55,795 nucleotides of DNA, taken from contig CAYOEJ010000009.1 in assembly GCA_964403015.1 (NCBI GenBank), positions 1 to 55,795 on the forward strand, in the 5' to 3' direction. The position numbers and the translations under genes were made by a program. Positions 16,791-25,301 of this stretch are shown piece after piece; the stretch's first letter is position 1, and each line of letters starts with the position of its first letter. The notes under the pieces were generated by a model that was given only the letters and a program-made list of their open reading frames with translations, was not told the origin of the DNA and searched no databases. The DNA is from CAYOEJ01 sp964403015 (GTDB lineage Bacteria > Actinomycetota > Actinomycetes > Actinomycetales > Actinomycetaceae).

Positions 16791-19484
16791 TTAGACGTCT
16801 TCTCCAGCGGCTAGCTGACGAAGGACGTACTGAAGGATTCCTCCGTGACGGAAATACTCGGCTTCACCCGGCGTATCGATACGCAAAGCAGCGTCGAATT
16901 CAACAGTCGAGCCATCCTCCTTGGTCGCGACCACCTTGACGGTCTTCGGGGTCACACCATTGTTGAGCTCATCAATCCCGGTGATATCGAAGGTTTCGGT
17001 TCCGTCGAGGCCGAGGGAATCTGCATTCTCCCCAGCTGGGAACTGAAGAGGAAGCACGCCCATGCCGATGAGATTCGAGCGATGGATGCGCTCGAATGAT
17101 TCGGTAATTACTGCCTTAACACCCAAGAGTGCCGTACCCTTAGCTGCCCAGTCACGCGAAGATCCCGAACCGTACTCCTTGCCGCCGAGCACGACCAACG
17201 GAATGCCTGCCTCTTGGTAAGCCTGCGAGGCGTCGAAAATCGTCTCCTGCTCGCCCGTCAGAAGGTTCTTCGTGAAGCCGCCTTCGACACCGTCGAGTAG
17301 CTGGTTGCGCAAACGAATGTTGGCGAACGTACCACGAATCATGACCTCGTGATTACCGCGGCGAGATCCATAAGAGTTGAAATCTCTGCGTTCAACGCCG
17401 TTAGCAGCGAGATAATGGCCGGCGGGCGAATCACCCTTGATGGCACCGGCCGGTGAAATGTGGTCGGTCGTAACCGAGTCACCCAGCTTTGCCAGAACGC
17501 GAGCGCCCGAGATGTTCTCGATCGGAGTGAGTTCCATCGTCATCCCGTCAAAGAACGGCGCCTTACGCACGTAGGTCGAGTCGTCTTCCCACTCGAAGGT
17601 CGAACCTTCTGGCGTGTCGAGTCCCTGCCAGCGCTCGTCGCCAGCGAAGACGTCGGCGTAGTTGCTTTCGAACATGTCTCGGTTAATCGACTTATCGATC
17701 GTCGATTGAACTTCGTCCACGCCGGGCCAAATATCGCGCAGATAGACGTCTGCACCATCGTGATCCTGACCGAGTGGTTCATTCTCAAAATCGAAGTCCA
17801 TCGTGCCTGCGAGAGCGTAGGCGATGACAAGCGGCGGGGAGGCCAAGTAGTTCATCTTGATGTCGGGGTTAATGCGGCCTTCGAAGTTTCGGTTACCCGA
17901 GAGTACCGAGACCACCGACAGATCGTGTTCGTTCACGGCATCCGAGACGGCTTCGGGCAGCGGACCCGAGTTGCCAATACAGGTGGTGCAGCCGTAACCA
18001 ACAAGGTGGAAGCCAAGAGCCTCAAGAGCGGGCCACAGGCCAGCCTTCTCGTAGTAATCGGTGACCACCTGCGAACCTGGAGCCATCGACGTCTTGACCC
18101 ATGGCTTAGACGTCAGCCCCTTCTCCACCGCATTGCGCGCCAGCAGTCCCGCCGCCAGCATCACCGATGGGTTCGAGGTGTTGGTACATGACGTAATCGA
18201 TGCGATGGCAACCGATCCGTGGTCGATCTGCGTGTCGATGCCTGCCTCAGTGGTGATGGGCACGACGCGGTGCGGGCGTCCCTCACCCTGATCGTTCGTG
18301 TAGCTCGGAAGCGTGCCGCGGAAGGATTCCTTGGCCTCGGTGAGAACGATACGGTCCTGTGGACGCTTCGGTCCGGCGATAGACGGGACAACTGTAGAAA
18401 GGTCGAGTTCGAGGTATTCGGAGTAGCTCACCTCTACCGATGGGTCGTGCCACAGGCCCTGCTCCTTGGAGTACTTCTCCACTAGAGCCACTTGATCTTC
18501 AGAGCGGCCGGTCAGACGCAGGTAGTCCAGCGTGACCTCGTCGATCGGGAAGATTGCGGCTGTCGAGCCGAACTCGGGAGACATGTTGCCGATGGTGGCA
18601 CGGTTTGCGAGTGGAACGGCTGCGACGCCGTCGCCGTAGAATTCTACGAACTTGCCCACCACGCCGTGCTCGCGAAGCATTTGGGTAATCGTGAGAACGA
18701 CGTCGGTTGCCGTGGACGCCGCCGGAATCTCACCGGTGAGCTTGAATCCAACAACACGCGGGATGAGCATCGACACGGGCTGACCAAGCATCGCAGCCTC
18801 GGCTTCAATACCTCCGACGCCCCAGCCAAGTACGCCTAGGCCGTTGACCATGGTCGTATGGGAGTCAGTACCCACGCACGTATCTGGGTACGCCTGAAGT
18901 ACGCCGTCGTTCTCCTGCGCCATCGTGACTCGCGCAAGGTATTCGATGTTGACCTGATGGACAATACCTGTGCCCGGCGGGACCACCTTAAAGTTTTCAA
19001 ATGCTGTCTGGCCCCAGCGCAGGAACTGGTAGCGCTCCTGGTTGCGGCCATACTCGATATCGATATTGCGCTCTAGTGCGCCCGGCGTGCCGAAAACATC
19101 GATTTGAACCGAGTGGTCAATCACCAGCTCTGCGGGGTTGAGTGGATTGATGTGGTCCGGATTTCCACCGAGTTCAGTGACTGCTTCACGCATGGTCGCG
19201 AGGTCAACCACACAGGGCACACCCGTGAAGTCCTGCATCACGACTCGTGCCGGTGTGAACTGAATTTCCTGTGACGGCTCTGCATCCGCATCCCAATTGG
19301 CAAGCGCCTCGATCTGCGCGGACGTCACGTTTGCGCCGTCCTCAGTGCGAAGTAGGTTTTCCGTCAGAACCTTAAGGCTAAACGGGAGCTTCTCCGTACC
19401 CGGCACGGCATCCAGACGGTAGATCTCATAGTCGTTGCCTGCGACGGTGAGTGTGGACTTTGCTTTAAATGTATCGATGCTCAT
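16791..19484 (-). CDS. acnA: Aconitate hydratase A
   Basis: An 897-residue [4Fe-4S] aconitase interconverting citrate and isocitrate in the TCA cycle. Cluster ligands are visible in ITSCTNTSNPSV and GYGCTTCIGNSGP. FTPARVVMQDFTGVPCVVDL and DSHTTMVNGLGVLGWGVGG are typical of the AcnA/IRP1 branch, and the C-terminal swivel domain has YGSGSSRDWAAKG. The ATG at 19484 is preferred over the upstream in-frame start because AAGGAG (19490-19495) is correctly spaced. Transcribed alone, with a strong terminator behind it. Confidence 0.98.
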   Translation of the reverse strand: MSIDTFKAKSTLTVAGNDYEIYRLDAVPGTEKLPFSLKVLTENLLRTEDGANVTSAQIEALANWDADAEPSQEIQFTPARVVMQDFTGVPCVVDLATMREAVTELGGNPDHINPLNPAELVIDHSVQIDVFGTPGALERNIDIEYGRNQERYQFLRWGQTAFENFKVVPPGTGIVHQVNIEYLARVTMAQENDGVLQAYPDTCVGTDSHTTMVNGLGVLGWGVGGIEAEAAMLGQPVSMLIPRVVGFKLTGEIPAASTATDVVLTITQMLREHGVVGKFVEFYGDGVAAVPLANRATIGNMSPEFGSTAAIFPIDEVTLDYLRLTGRSEDQVALVEKYSKEQGLWHDPSVEVSYSEYLELDLSTVVPSIAGPKRPQDRIVLTEAKESFRGTLPSYTNDQGEGRPHRVVPITTEAGIDTQIDHGSVAIASITSCTNTSNPSVMLAAGLLARNAVEKGLTSKPWVKTSMAPGSQVVTDYYEKAGLWPALEALGFHLVGYGCTTCIGNSGPLPEAVSDAVNEHDLSVVSVLSGNRNFEGRINPDIKMNYLASPPLVIAYALAGTMDFDFENEPLGQDHDGADVYLRDIWPGVDEVQSTIDKSINRDMFESNYADVFAGDERWQGLDTPEGSTFEWEDDSTYVRKAPFFDGMTMELTPIENISGARVLAKLGDSVTTDHISPAGAIKGDSPAGHYLAANGVERRDFNSYGSRRGNHEVMIRGTFANIRLRNQLLDGVEGGFTKNLLTGEQETIFDASQAYQEAGIPLVVLGGKEYGSGSSRDWAAKGTALLGVKAVITESFERIHRSNLIGMGVLPLQFPAGENADSLGLDGTETFDITGIDELNNGVTPKTVKVVATKEDGSTVEFDAALRIDTPGEAEYFRHGGILQYVLRQLAAGEDV

Positions 19485-19642
19485 TGGCACTCCTTCGGAT
19501 GGACCGTCCAAGATAGAAATCGAAAATTATCTTAACGTCAAGATATCAGGTTTCTGCTTGGATTGCGTCACCGTGACGACGCTGTCAGCCACTAGTTTAC
19601 GGGAGTGCTCGCCGAGCGGTGGCATTCTGCTCGGTTTGGTCC

Positions 19643-20851
19643 CTATTGCAGAACTGTCACAACCTCAAAGTGGTGCGTGTGAGGGAAGATGTCGAGTGCG
19701 TCCATGGACGCGACCTGACGACCTGACGCGATCATCCGTGAAACATCTCGCGCCATCGAAGCCGGATCACACGAAACCAGAACAATACGTTTCGCATGTG
19801 AATTCGCTAGTGTGTCAGCAAGGGCGACTCCCAAACCTGACCGTGGCGGGTCCGCGACGACAACGTCGGCAGACACGTCTGAAAGCCCGCCGTCGATCCT
19901 TCCCGAACGCGCATGCGCCCACGGGTAATCAACGAGGTTTTGCCGGGCGTCGTGTACGGCTGCCTTTGCACCTTCGATGCTTTCGAAGCTTCCACGATCA
20001 CCCACGGCCTGCGCCAATGGAACGGAGAAGAGTCCTGCGCCAGCAAAGAGTTCGAGCACAGTCATCCCCGGGCTTACCTTCGCACCGGCGAGAACGCGTG
20101 TGAGTAGCTCAGAGGGTGCCCTGTAGTGAATCTGCCAAAACCCGCCACTGCTTACGTGATAGTCATAAAGCTGCTCGCCATCACTCACGCTTTCCCACAC
20201 GACGTCGCTACCGCGAACCGCCGGTGAGCCGAAGGCACCCTGATCCGTAAACAGTACGTTCTCGCCAGAGGATGGCGATACGGCACGCACGCGGGTACCG
20301 GGGGCAATTGAGTCATTCCAATCCTGGCCGAACACAAACGTCGATAGATCCGGGACTGCCAATGGCATGGAGTCTAAAGGCACGAGATCGTGACTCTGCT
20401 CCCGGAACATGCCAAATCCACTGTCCATTTTTACGAGGTCGATGCGGGTTCGCGTTCCCCAACCATCGCCGTCGCCTATTCCTACGACCTGCGGAATTCC
20501 GGTCCCTGCACGTAGGTGAGCCTCGAGATCTTCTCCCCCGATGCGGCGAATCACGCCTGCCAGAACGGCCGACTTCATCTCACGTTGATAGTCCCATGCT
20601 GCGTGCCCAAGGTCCGCGGCTCCGGTCTGCCCGGCACTACCTTCCGGCCACGGGTGGCTCACGCGGTGCGGTGAGGCTTCGACGACATCGACGACGACGG
20701 CGTTCCAGAGCTTGGACCGCTCCTTGGTTACCGTCGCCCGGACACGTTCACCCGGGAGTGCCCCGCGCACGAAAACAACCCTGCCGTCAAAGCGCCCTAC
20801 GCAGACACCGCCGTGTGCGACGTCGGTAATATCCAGTTCGATTGTGGTCAT
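19643..20851 (-). CDS. TrmA/RlmD-type RNA m5U methyltransferase
   Basis: A 402-residue SAM-dependent RNA (uracil-C5) methyltransferase. An N-terminal TRAM domain (~1-60; VAHGGVCVGRFDGRVVFVRG) is followed by the Rossmann domain with VLELFAGAGLFSVPLA, the motif VVADPPRSGLG, the catalytic cysteine in VLVSCDPAS and the C-terminal DIFPHTHHFEVV. The four cysteines that bind an Fe-S cluster in E. coli RlmD are missing; that stretch reads GAADLGHAAW, which is the usual state in actinobacterial members. Whether the target is tRNA or rRNA cannot be told. The ATG overlaps the stop of the APC transporter gene by four bases (ATGA), as in Rv2689c-Rv2690c. Confidence 0.92.
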   Translation of the reverse strand: MTTIELDITDVAHGGVCVGRFDGRVVFVRGALPGERVRATVTKERSKLWNAVVVDVVEASPHRVSHPWPEGSAGQTGAADLGHAAWDYQREMKSAVLAGVIRRIGGEDLEAHLRAGTGIPQVVGIGDGDGWGTRTRIDLVKMDSGFGMFREQSHDLVPLDSMPLAVPDLSTFVFGQDWNDSIAPGTRVRAVSPSSGENVLFTDQGAFGSPAVRGSDVVWESVSDGEQLYDYHVSSGGFWQIHYRAPSELLTRVLAGAKVSPGMTVLELFAGAGLFSVPLAQAVGDRGSFESIEGAKAAVHDARQNLVDYPWAHARSGRIDGGLSDVSADVVVADPPRSGLGVALADTLANSHAKRIVLVSCDPASMARDVSRMIASGRQVASMDALDIFPHTHHFEVVTVLQ

Positions 20852-22716
20852 GGTTTCTCCAGTTCGGCTGATTCAAGGGCGTATTGTTCTTCGGCATCAT
20901 CGCTGATGTTCGGGCCGCTCACATCAAGTCGGTAGGGAACCTCGGTGACCATGACACCCTGTTCGAGGCGTAGTTCCGAGATGATCTTCGGCGTGGTGTG
21001 GCGAACATAGAAGCGCTCCCACGAGCCGGTGGAAATCAATCGGGGTATGAACACCATGACCACGTCATTGGCGTGAACCTTGCGGACCATGCGTATGTGC
21101 TCAATAAAGGGCCCCCGCACAGCGCCCTTTGGCGTTCCAAGGATAGTCAAAGGGATGGCAAGACGTGCTCGTTCCCATTCCTCGCGCAGCCCGCGAGTCA
21201 CGTTGGGATCCACGTCCACACAGACCGCTTCCAGACTGGAAAGACGTGCGGCACGCGCCCACGAGATTGCTTTTAGCGCCGGCTGGTCAAATCGCTCGAC
21301 CAGGACGTAACCGCGAACGCGAGTAGGCACCCGTCGGCTCTGACTTGAATCGCTCACCGCTAAGACCTCGCTCACGCGGCCTTGGCCGCGGCGGTAGGTC
21401 CATAGGAAGAGACCTGGAACGGCCAGCCAAATGAGTCCGGCCAACGCCCACAGAGGCTGGGCATAGCTCACCGCAATGAGGATGGCGAGCGAAAGCAGTC
21501 CGAATCCAAGGAAGATCCACAGTTGGCCCGTTGCTCGTCGTCGTTCATCCGCAGACGTCGAATCGTTAAGGATTGAACGAGAACGGAACATCATCGCGAG
21601 CGAGGCAAGTAGAGCGATAACGAAGCACACAAAGATCAAGACGATCGCGATTGAACGCGTCGAATCGAGCACCGAGGTGACGATGGCAGCCAGCAGCGCG
21701 ATCAGTGCAACGATCAATCGACGTGGCCGGGATGCATCCTGCGCAGCCAGTCGGCGTGGCAACAACCCGTCGATCGCCAGCTCACGCAGAAGACGAGGGA
21801 GCTGGCGATAGGAGGCATAGGTTGCCGCCATTCCCACTGACGAGAACAACACGGCCGCCACAATTTGTCCGTTCTCGCCAAAGAACGCAAACGCCATGGA
21901 CAGCGCCGGCACGCCGAGCCGGCGCCCCGGCATCTGGAGGAGCACGATGAAGTACACGCTCAGCGCCACCAAAAGGAATGACGGGACGAAGAATGCTAAA
22001 AGGCGTCGCGATCCGGCGCGACGCTCGTCCGACTTAACAAGAATGCGCTCGGAGAGCAGGATGAGAATCGCTGCTGATAGGCACGCACCCAAGGTCCCTT
22101 CGACATAGGGGAAATACCTACCAGTGTTGAGCTCGGCCTCTAAAGCGTCCCGCCGAGCAGAGAGCACGGAAGAAAAGTCGATTGACCCGATGAGCTCCTG
22201 CGCCAATCCATAAAAGAGTATGACGGCTAATCCGGCCACACCTATCACTGTAAAGAGTGCGATCCACGTCAGCCGTCCAAAGAACCGATCGAGCATAACT
22301 GGAAGGGCAAGAACGAGGATCAAACCGGCTGCAATCCACGACATCCACGATTCAATCTCGAGGAAGGTATTTAGTGATGCAACGATGAGCTCAACGCCGA
22401 GCACGACCACGAGCGCATAGGCCAGAATTCTCGCGGCCGCCACAAACAAACCAGCCCACCCGCCGATATAGCGAGCCGCGACTTGATGAATAGATCGCCG
22501 CGGGTTGGCCTGCGTAAATATACGCAGGGCATAAAAGGTAAGTCCAAACACGATGAATCCAGCGAGAAGCACGCCGTAAATCGAGTTGTCCGCAGACCCA
22601 AACGAAACGGATCGCAAGATCACCTGCGGCGCCACAATAATGGACAGCCCGATCACGTTGATCGAGGCTGCCACCGATATGGCTCGTGAGGTGTCGGTTT
22701 TAGGTGCAGTAGACAT
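20848..22716 (-). CDS. APC-superfamily transporter, KimA-like (probable K+ uptake)
   Basis: A 622-residue protein with about 12 transmembrane segments in the first ~450 residues (APC fold) and a cytosolic domain after ~455. The tail resembles the C-terminal domain of KimA-type potassium transporters: VERFDQPALKAISWARA, EHIRMVRKVHANDVVMVF and GVMVTEVPYRLDV. It is the counterpart of Rv2690c. The gene is divergent, 47 bp apart, from two TrkA/RCK genes, with no TrkH/KtrB membrane partner here, so it is a good candidate for the pore those proteins regulate. Older annotation as an amino-acid permease is possible. The start has a TAACCT hexamer eight bases upstream. Confidence 0.85.
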   Translation of the reverse strand: MSTAPKTDTSRAISVAASINVIGLSIIVAPQVILRSVSFGSADNSIYGVLLAGFIVFGLTFYALRIFTQANPRRSIHQVAARYIGGWAGLFVAAARILAYALVVVLGVELIVASLNTFLEIESWMSWIAAGLILVLALPVMLDRFFGRLTWIALFTVIGVAGLAVILFYGLAQELIGSIDFSSVLSARRDALEAELNTGRYFPYVEGTLGACLSAAILILLSERILVKSDERRAGSRRLLAFFVPSFLLVALSVYFIVLLQMPGRRLGVPALSMAFAFFGENGQIVAAVLFSSVGMAATYASYRQLPRLLRELAIDGLLPRRLAAQDASRPRRLIVALIALLAAIVTSVLDSTRSIAIVLIFVCFVIALLASLAMMFRSRSILNDSTSADERRRATGQLWIFLGFGLLSLAILIAVSYAQPLWALAGLIWLAVPGLFLWTYRRGQGRVSEVLAVSDSSQSRRVPTRVRGYVLVERFDQPALKAISWARAARLSSLEAVCVDVDPNVTRGLREEWERARLAIPLTILGTPKGAVRGPFIEHIRMVRKVHANDVVMVFIPRLISTGSWERFYVRHTTPKIISELRLEQGVMVTEVPYRLDVSGPNISDDAEEQYALESAELEKP

Positions 22717-22724
22717 CAGAATTC

Positions 22725-22730
22725 AGGTTA
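22725..22730 (-). promoter_or_regulatory. -10 hexamer TAACCT for APC transporter
   Basis: TAACCT, eight bases, then ATG at 22716. Transcripts would have a leader of only one or two bases. It lies 20 bp from the divergent -10 of the first RCK gene, so the two promoters interlock. Confidence 0.45.
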
Positions 22731-22750
22731 CGCTCCAAAACTGATTGCGG

Positions 22751-22756
22751 TAACGT
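22751..22756 (+). promoter_or_regulatory. -10 hexamer TAACGT for RCK operon
   Basis: TAACGT, seven bases, then GTG at 22764. A purine-rich AGGAG lies only one base from the GTG, too close to serve as Shine-Dalgarno, which supports leaderless initiation. Confidence 0.5.
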
Positions 22757-22763
22757 CAGGAGC

Positions 22764-23432
22764 GTGCATTTCGTCATTATGGGGTGCGGCCGTGTGGGAT
22801 CCACGCTTGCCGTTAATCTAGCAAATCGTGGCCACTCAGTGGCCATCATCGATCAGGACTCGAACGCGTTCCGGCGCCTACCGGAAGATTTCACCGGACA
22901 GCAGGTCACCGGCGTCGGCTTCGATCGTGACGCCCTTAAGCAGGCCGGCATCGAAGAAGCGTTTGGATTTGCCGCGGCGTCGTCGGGTGATAACTCTAAT
23001 ATCATCGCAGCGCGCGTGGTGCGAGATACGTTCGGCATCGAAAACGTCGTCACGAGGATCTACGATTCGTCTAGGGCGACCGTCTATAACCGACTCGGTA
23101 TCGAGACCGTCGCTCCAGTTACTTGGTCAGCCGACCAGATGATGCGTAGCCTCATACCACTTGGCCCCCACATCGATTACGTTGATTCTGCTAACGGTAT
23201 GGCACTGTTTTATGCCGATGTCAACGAATCTTGGTATGGGATGCGAGTGCTCGACGTCGAACGAATCACGCGTGCCAGAGTTGCCTACCTTTCCCGCAAC
23301 GGAAAGTCTTTTCTTCCTACGAGTGACACGATCGTTCAAGACGGAGACGACGTTTGGCTACTTTCACCGCCGGACATAGTCACCGCTATCCAGCGAATTC
23401 TTAACCACGAAGTGAAAGATGAGCAGCGATGA
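22764..23432 (+). CDS. TrkA/RCK potassium-uptake regulator 1 (CeoB-like)
   Basis: A 222-residue cytosolic RCK protein. The N-terminal Rossmann domain has the nucleotide motif GCGRVGSTLA and an acidic strand end (AIIDQD); a C-terminal RCK_C domain (~135-220) includes DDVWLLSPPD. RCK proteins bind NAD(H), ATP/ADP or cyclic di-AMP and gate K+ transporters. The stop overlaps the start of the second RCK gene by four bases, so the two are made together and may form mixed rings. The divergent KimA-like transporter gene suggests its partner. Confidence 0.94.
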   Translation: MHFVIMGCGRVGSTLAVNLANRGHSVAIIDQDSNAFRRLPEDFTGQQVTGVGFDRDALKQAGIEEAFGFAAASSGDNSNIIAARVVRDTFGIENVVTRIYDSSRATVYNRLGIETVAPVTWSADQMMRSLIPLGPHIDYVDSANGMALFYADVNESWYGMRVLDVERITRARVAYLSRNGKSFLPTSDTIVQDGDDVWLLSPPDIVTAIQRILNHEVKDEQR

Positions 23433-24121
23433 AGATCATGATTGCTGGAGCTGGATCAGTTGGCCGTTCAATCGCAATGGAAATGACTCGACGCGGTCAC
23501 GAGGTGATCATCATCGACCGCGACCCCAAGGCGATGAGGGTAGCTAGCGTCCCGTCGGCCGATTGGGTTCTGGCCGATGCATGTGAACTCTCCACACTTT
23601 CCCAGGTGGGGCTCGACGATTGCGAGGTCGTGGTCACCGCTACTGGCGACGACAAGGCAAATCTCGTGGTCTCCCTACTCTCAAAGACCGAGTTCGGAGT
23701 GCCTCGCGTTATTTCGCGCATCAACAACCCCGCAAACGCTTGGCTTTTTGATGAGTCATGGGGCGTCGATGTTCCCGTGTCCACACCGCAGATCATGACC
23801 TCGCTCATCGAGGAAGCAGTCTCCTCAGGCGAGTTTGTTCGCCGTCTCGGGTTCTACAACGCTGGCACCTCCCTCTATCAGGGCACGGTTGCTAAACGAG
23901 CTCCGGTGGTAGGCATGGCGTTGGCTGACGTTGTACTTCCAGCAGATGTCATCGTTGCAGCGATCATTCGAGATGGAGTGCCTCTGGCAGCCGATCCAGA
24001 TATCACGATCGACGCCGGGGATCAGATCATCATCATGTCGAGCGATAAGTATGTTTCAGATCTGGCGGAAGCCAATCGGCTCATTGCAGCAGAGCCAAAC
24101 ACCGACGCTGCCCGCACCTAG
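23429..24121 (+). CDS. TrkA/RCK potassium-uptake regulator 2 (CeoC-like)
   Basis: A 230-residue paralogue of the preceding gene. The Rossmann motif GAGSVGRSIAME and HEVIIIDRD lie at the N-terminus, an RCK_C domain follows, and a short Ala/Thr tail ends the protein. The ATG at 23429 overlaps the upstream stop (ATGA). Matches CeoC (Rv2692) by order. The gene ends 46 bp before an assembly gap, in a tandem-repeat region shared with the convergent DUF3159 gene. Confidence 0.94.
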   Translation: MKIMIAGAGSVGRSIAMEMTRRGHEVIIIDRDPKAMRVASVPSADWVLADACELSTLSQVGLDDCEVVVTATGDDKANLVVSLLSKTEFGVPRVISRINNPANAWLFDESWGVDVPVSTPQIMTSLIEEAVSSGEFVRRLGFYNAGTSLYQGTVAKRAPVVGMALADVVLPADVIVAAIIRDGVPLAADPDITIDAGDQIIIMSSDKYVSDLAEANRLIAAEPNTDAART

Positions 24122-24125
24122 GACG

Positions 24126-24350
24126 GGCGAGCTAATCAATCCGCCCCAATGCAGGCGAGCTAGTCANNNNNNNNNNNNNNNNNNNNNNNNNNNNNNNNNN
24201 NNNNNNNNNNNNNNNNNNNNNNNNNNNNNNNNNNNNNNNNNNNNNNNNNNNNNNNNNNNNNNNNNNCCGCACCTAGGACGGGCGAGCTAATCAATCCGCC
24301 CCAATGCAGGCGAGCTAGTCAATCCGCCCCTAATGCGGGCGAGCTAGTCA
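24126..24350. repeat. Tandem repeat of 28-29 bp interrupted by assembly gap
   Basis: Units starting GGCGAGCTA(A/G)TCA occur at 24126-24153 and 24154-24166 (partial) before the gap, and at 24281-24308, 24309-24337 and 24338-24350 (partial) after it. Complete units can fold through GGGCG/CGCCC. The array fills the space between the two convergent stops, and the last unit contains the DUF3159 stop codon. The real copy number is unknown because the assembly breaks here. Confidence 0.8.
24167..24266. other. Assembly gap, 100 N, with 55-bp identical flanks
   Basis: The 55 bp ending at 24166 (24112-24166) are identical to the 55 bp starting at 24267 (24267-24321). This is what two contigs sharing a 55-base assembly overlap look like when a scaffolder inserts a default 100 N. 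Collapsing the overlap would leave about 67 bp between the two genes. Confidence 0.9.
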
Positions 24351-25048
24351 GACTGAGCGGATTCAGTTTCAGGGACAGGTGGCAAGCCACGTACCGACAG
24401 CCAAGAGAACCAAGCCACTAGGGCAAAGAGTGGAACCCCCATTGCTAGCTTGGCAATGCCGAGTGGCCCAGTTGCGTCGAGGAAGTAGAGCGGTGCCTGG
24501 ACGAGAAGGCGTGCAGCAAAAAGCCCCGCCCACATCCACGTCACCACGGTGTACCGGCGTCGTGTCAATTCCTGAGATGGGTCTTCACGCCAACCTGTGG
24601 CGTCCCCTCTGAGGAATCCGATAAGAAGGCCCATAGCTGGCCATCGCACTGCGATTGAGATCAGCAAGCCCGCGAGGTAAGCAACGTTGGTAAGCAGACC
24701 CCACGCAAAGAAATCAGATGCCTCGCCGGTGCGCCAAGCAATGAAGGCTGAAAGGGCGATGGCAAATAGGCCACCGAGCGCCGGAGCAATCGGGATGCGC
24801 TGTATCGCTCGAATCCCAATGAAAACGACCGCTGAGACTACAGCAATAATTGCCGGAAGATTGATCTCCCCCATGACGGCATAGAGAACGAGGAAAATGA
24901 TCGTCGGCGTCACCGACTCGATAACACCACGCCATCCGCCAATAGCAGTCATGACATCGAATTCCTCAGCCGCAATGGCAGCGAATCCGGACTTTGCCTT
25001 GACTACTTCCTGTGCGGCCTCCTCTACGTTTTCATTCTGCTCACTCAA
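24344..25048 (-). CDS. DUF3159 membrane protein
   Basis: A 234-residue integral membrane protein with about six hydrophobic segments after a charged N-terminus, recognised as DUF3159 by GGWRGVIESVTPTIIFLVLY, AVVFIGIRAIQRIPIAPALG and RWPAMGLLIGFLRGD with TGWREDP. Function unknown. Last gene of a minus-strand group with DUF3710 and OB-fold genes, as in Rv2693c-Rv2696c. Its start overlaps the OB-fold gene stop by eight bases. The stop lies inside the tandem repeat described separately. Confidence 0.93.
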   Translation of the reverse strand: MSEQNENVEEAAQEVVKAKSGFAAIAAEEFDVMTAIGGWRGVIESVTPTIIFLVLYAVMGEINLPAIIAVVSAVVFIGIRAIQRIPIAPALGGLFAIALSAFIAWRTGEASDFFAWGLLTNVAYLAGLLISIAVRWPAMGLLIGFLRGDATGWREDPSQELTRRRYTVVTWMWAGLFAARLLVQAPLYFLDATGPLGIAKLAMGVPLFALVAWFSWLSVRGLPPVPETESAQSD

Positions 25049-25295
25049 CGGTTTCCCCTAAAATCCGGTACTCCGGGTTGAAAATTGTTGGTACGCCGTC
25101 GCGAGTGATAACTGCGCCACGGATTTGAAGAAGCTGGCCGATATCGAGCGCCTCAACGCTTCTACGAGATTGGAAGAAAAGAGCCAGCATTGTGGCTCCC
25201 ACCTGCACCGTCACTCGCACCACGGGAACTGCATCCCACGCGGGGTAGGTAATTGCGGTCACCGTACCCTTGACGTTGATGTGACGCTTGTTCAC
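25041..25295 (-). CDS. Small OB-fold protein (Rv2694c-like)
   Basis: An 84-residue single OB-fold nucleic-acid-binding-like domain: GTVTAITYPAWDAVPVVRVT opens the barrel and LLQIRGAVITRDGVPTIFNP closes it. Related to the tRNA-anticodon OB family, though no ligand is known for this short form. It sits between DUF3710 (six bases upstream) and DUF3159 (eight-base overlap), so the three form one operon. The association with a membrane protein is conserved in actinobacteria and unexplained. Confidence 0.88.
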   Translation of the reverse strand: MNKRHINVKGTVTAITYPAWDAVPVVRVTVQVGATMLALFFQSRRSVEALDIGQLLQIRGAVITRDGVPTIFNPEYRILGETVE

Positions 25296-25301
25296 GAGGA
25301 T

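Noticed and set aside
17460..18191. 243-codon frame opposite acnA
   Set aside because: Antisense shadow of a well-conserved aconitase gene, with no Shine-Dalgarno or family motif.
24126..24350. CRISPR array
   Set aside because: Units of 28-29 bp are directly adjacent with no unique spacers, and there are no cas genes.
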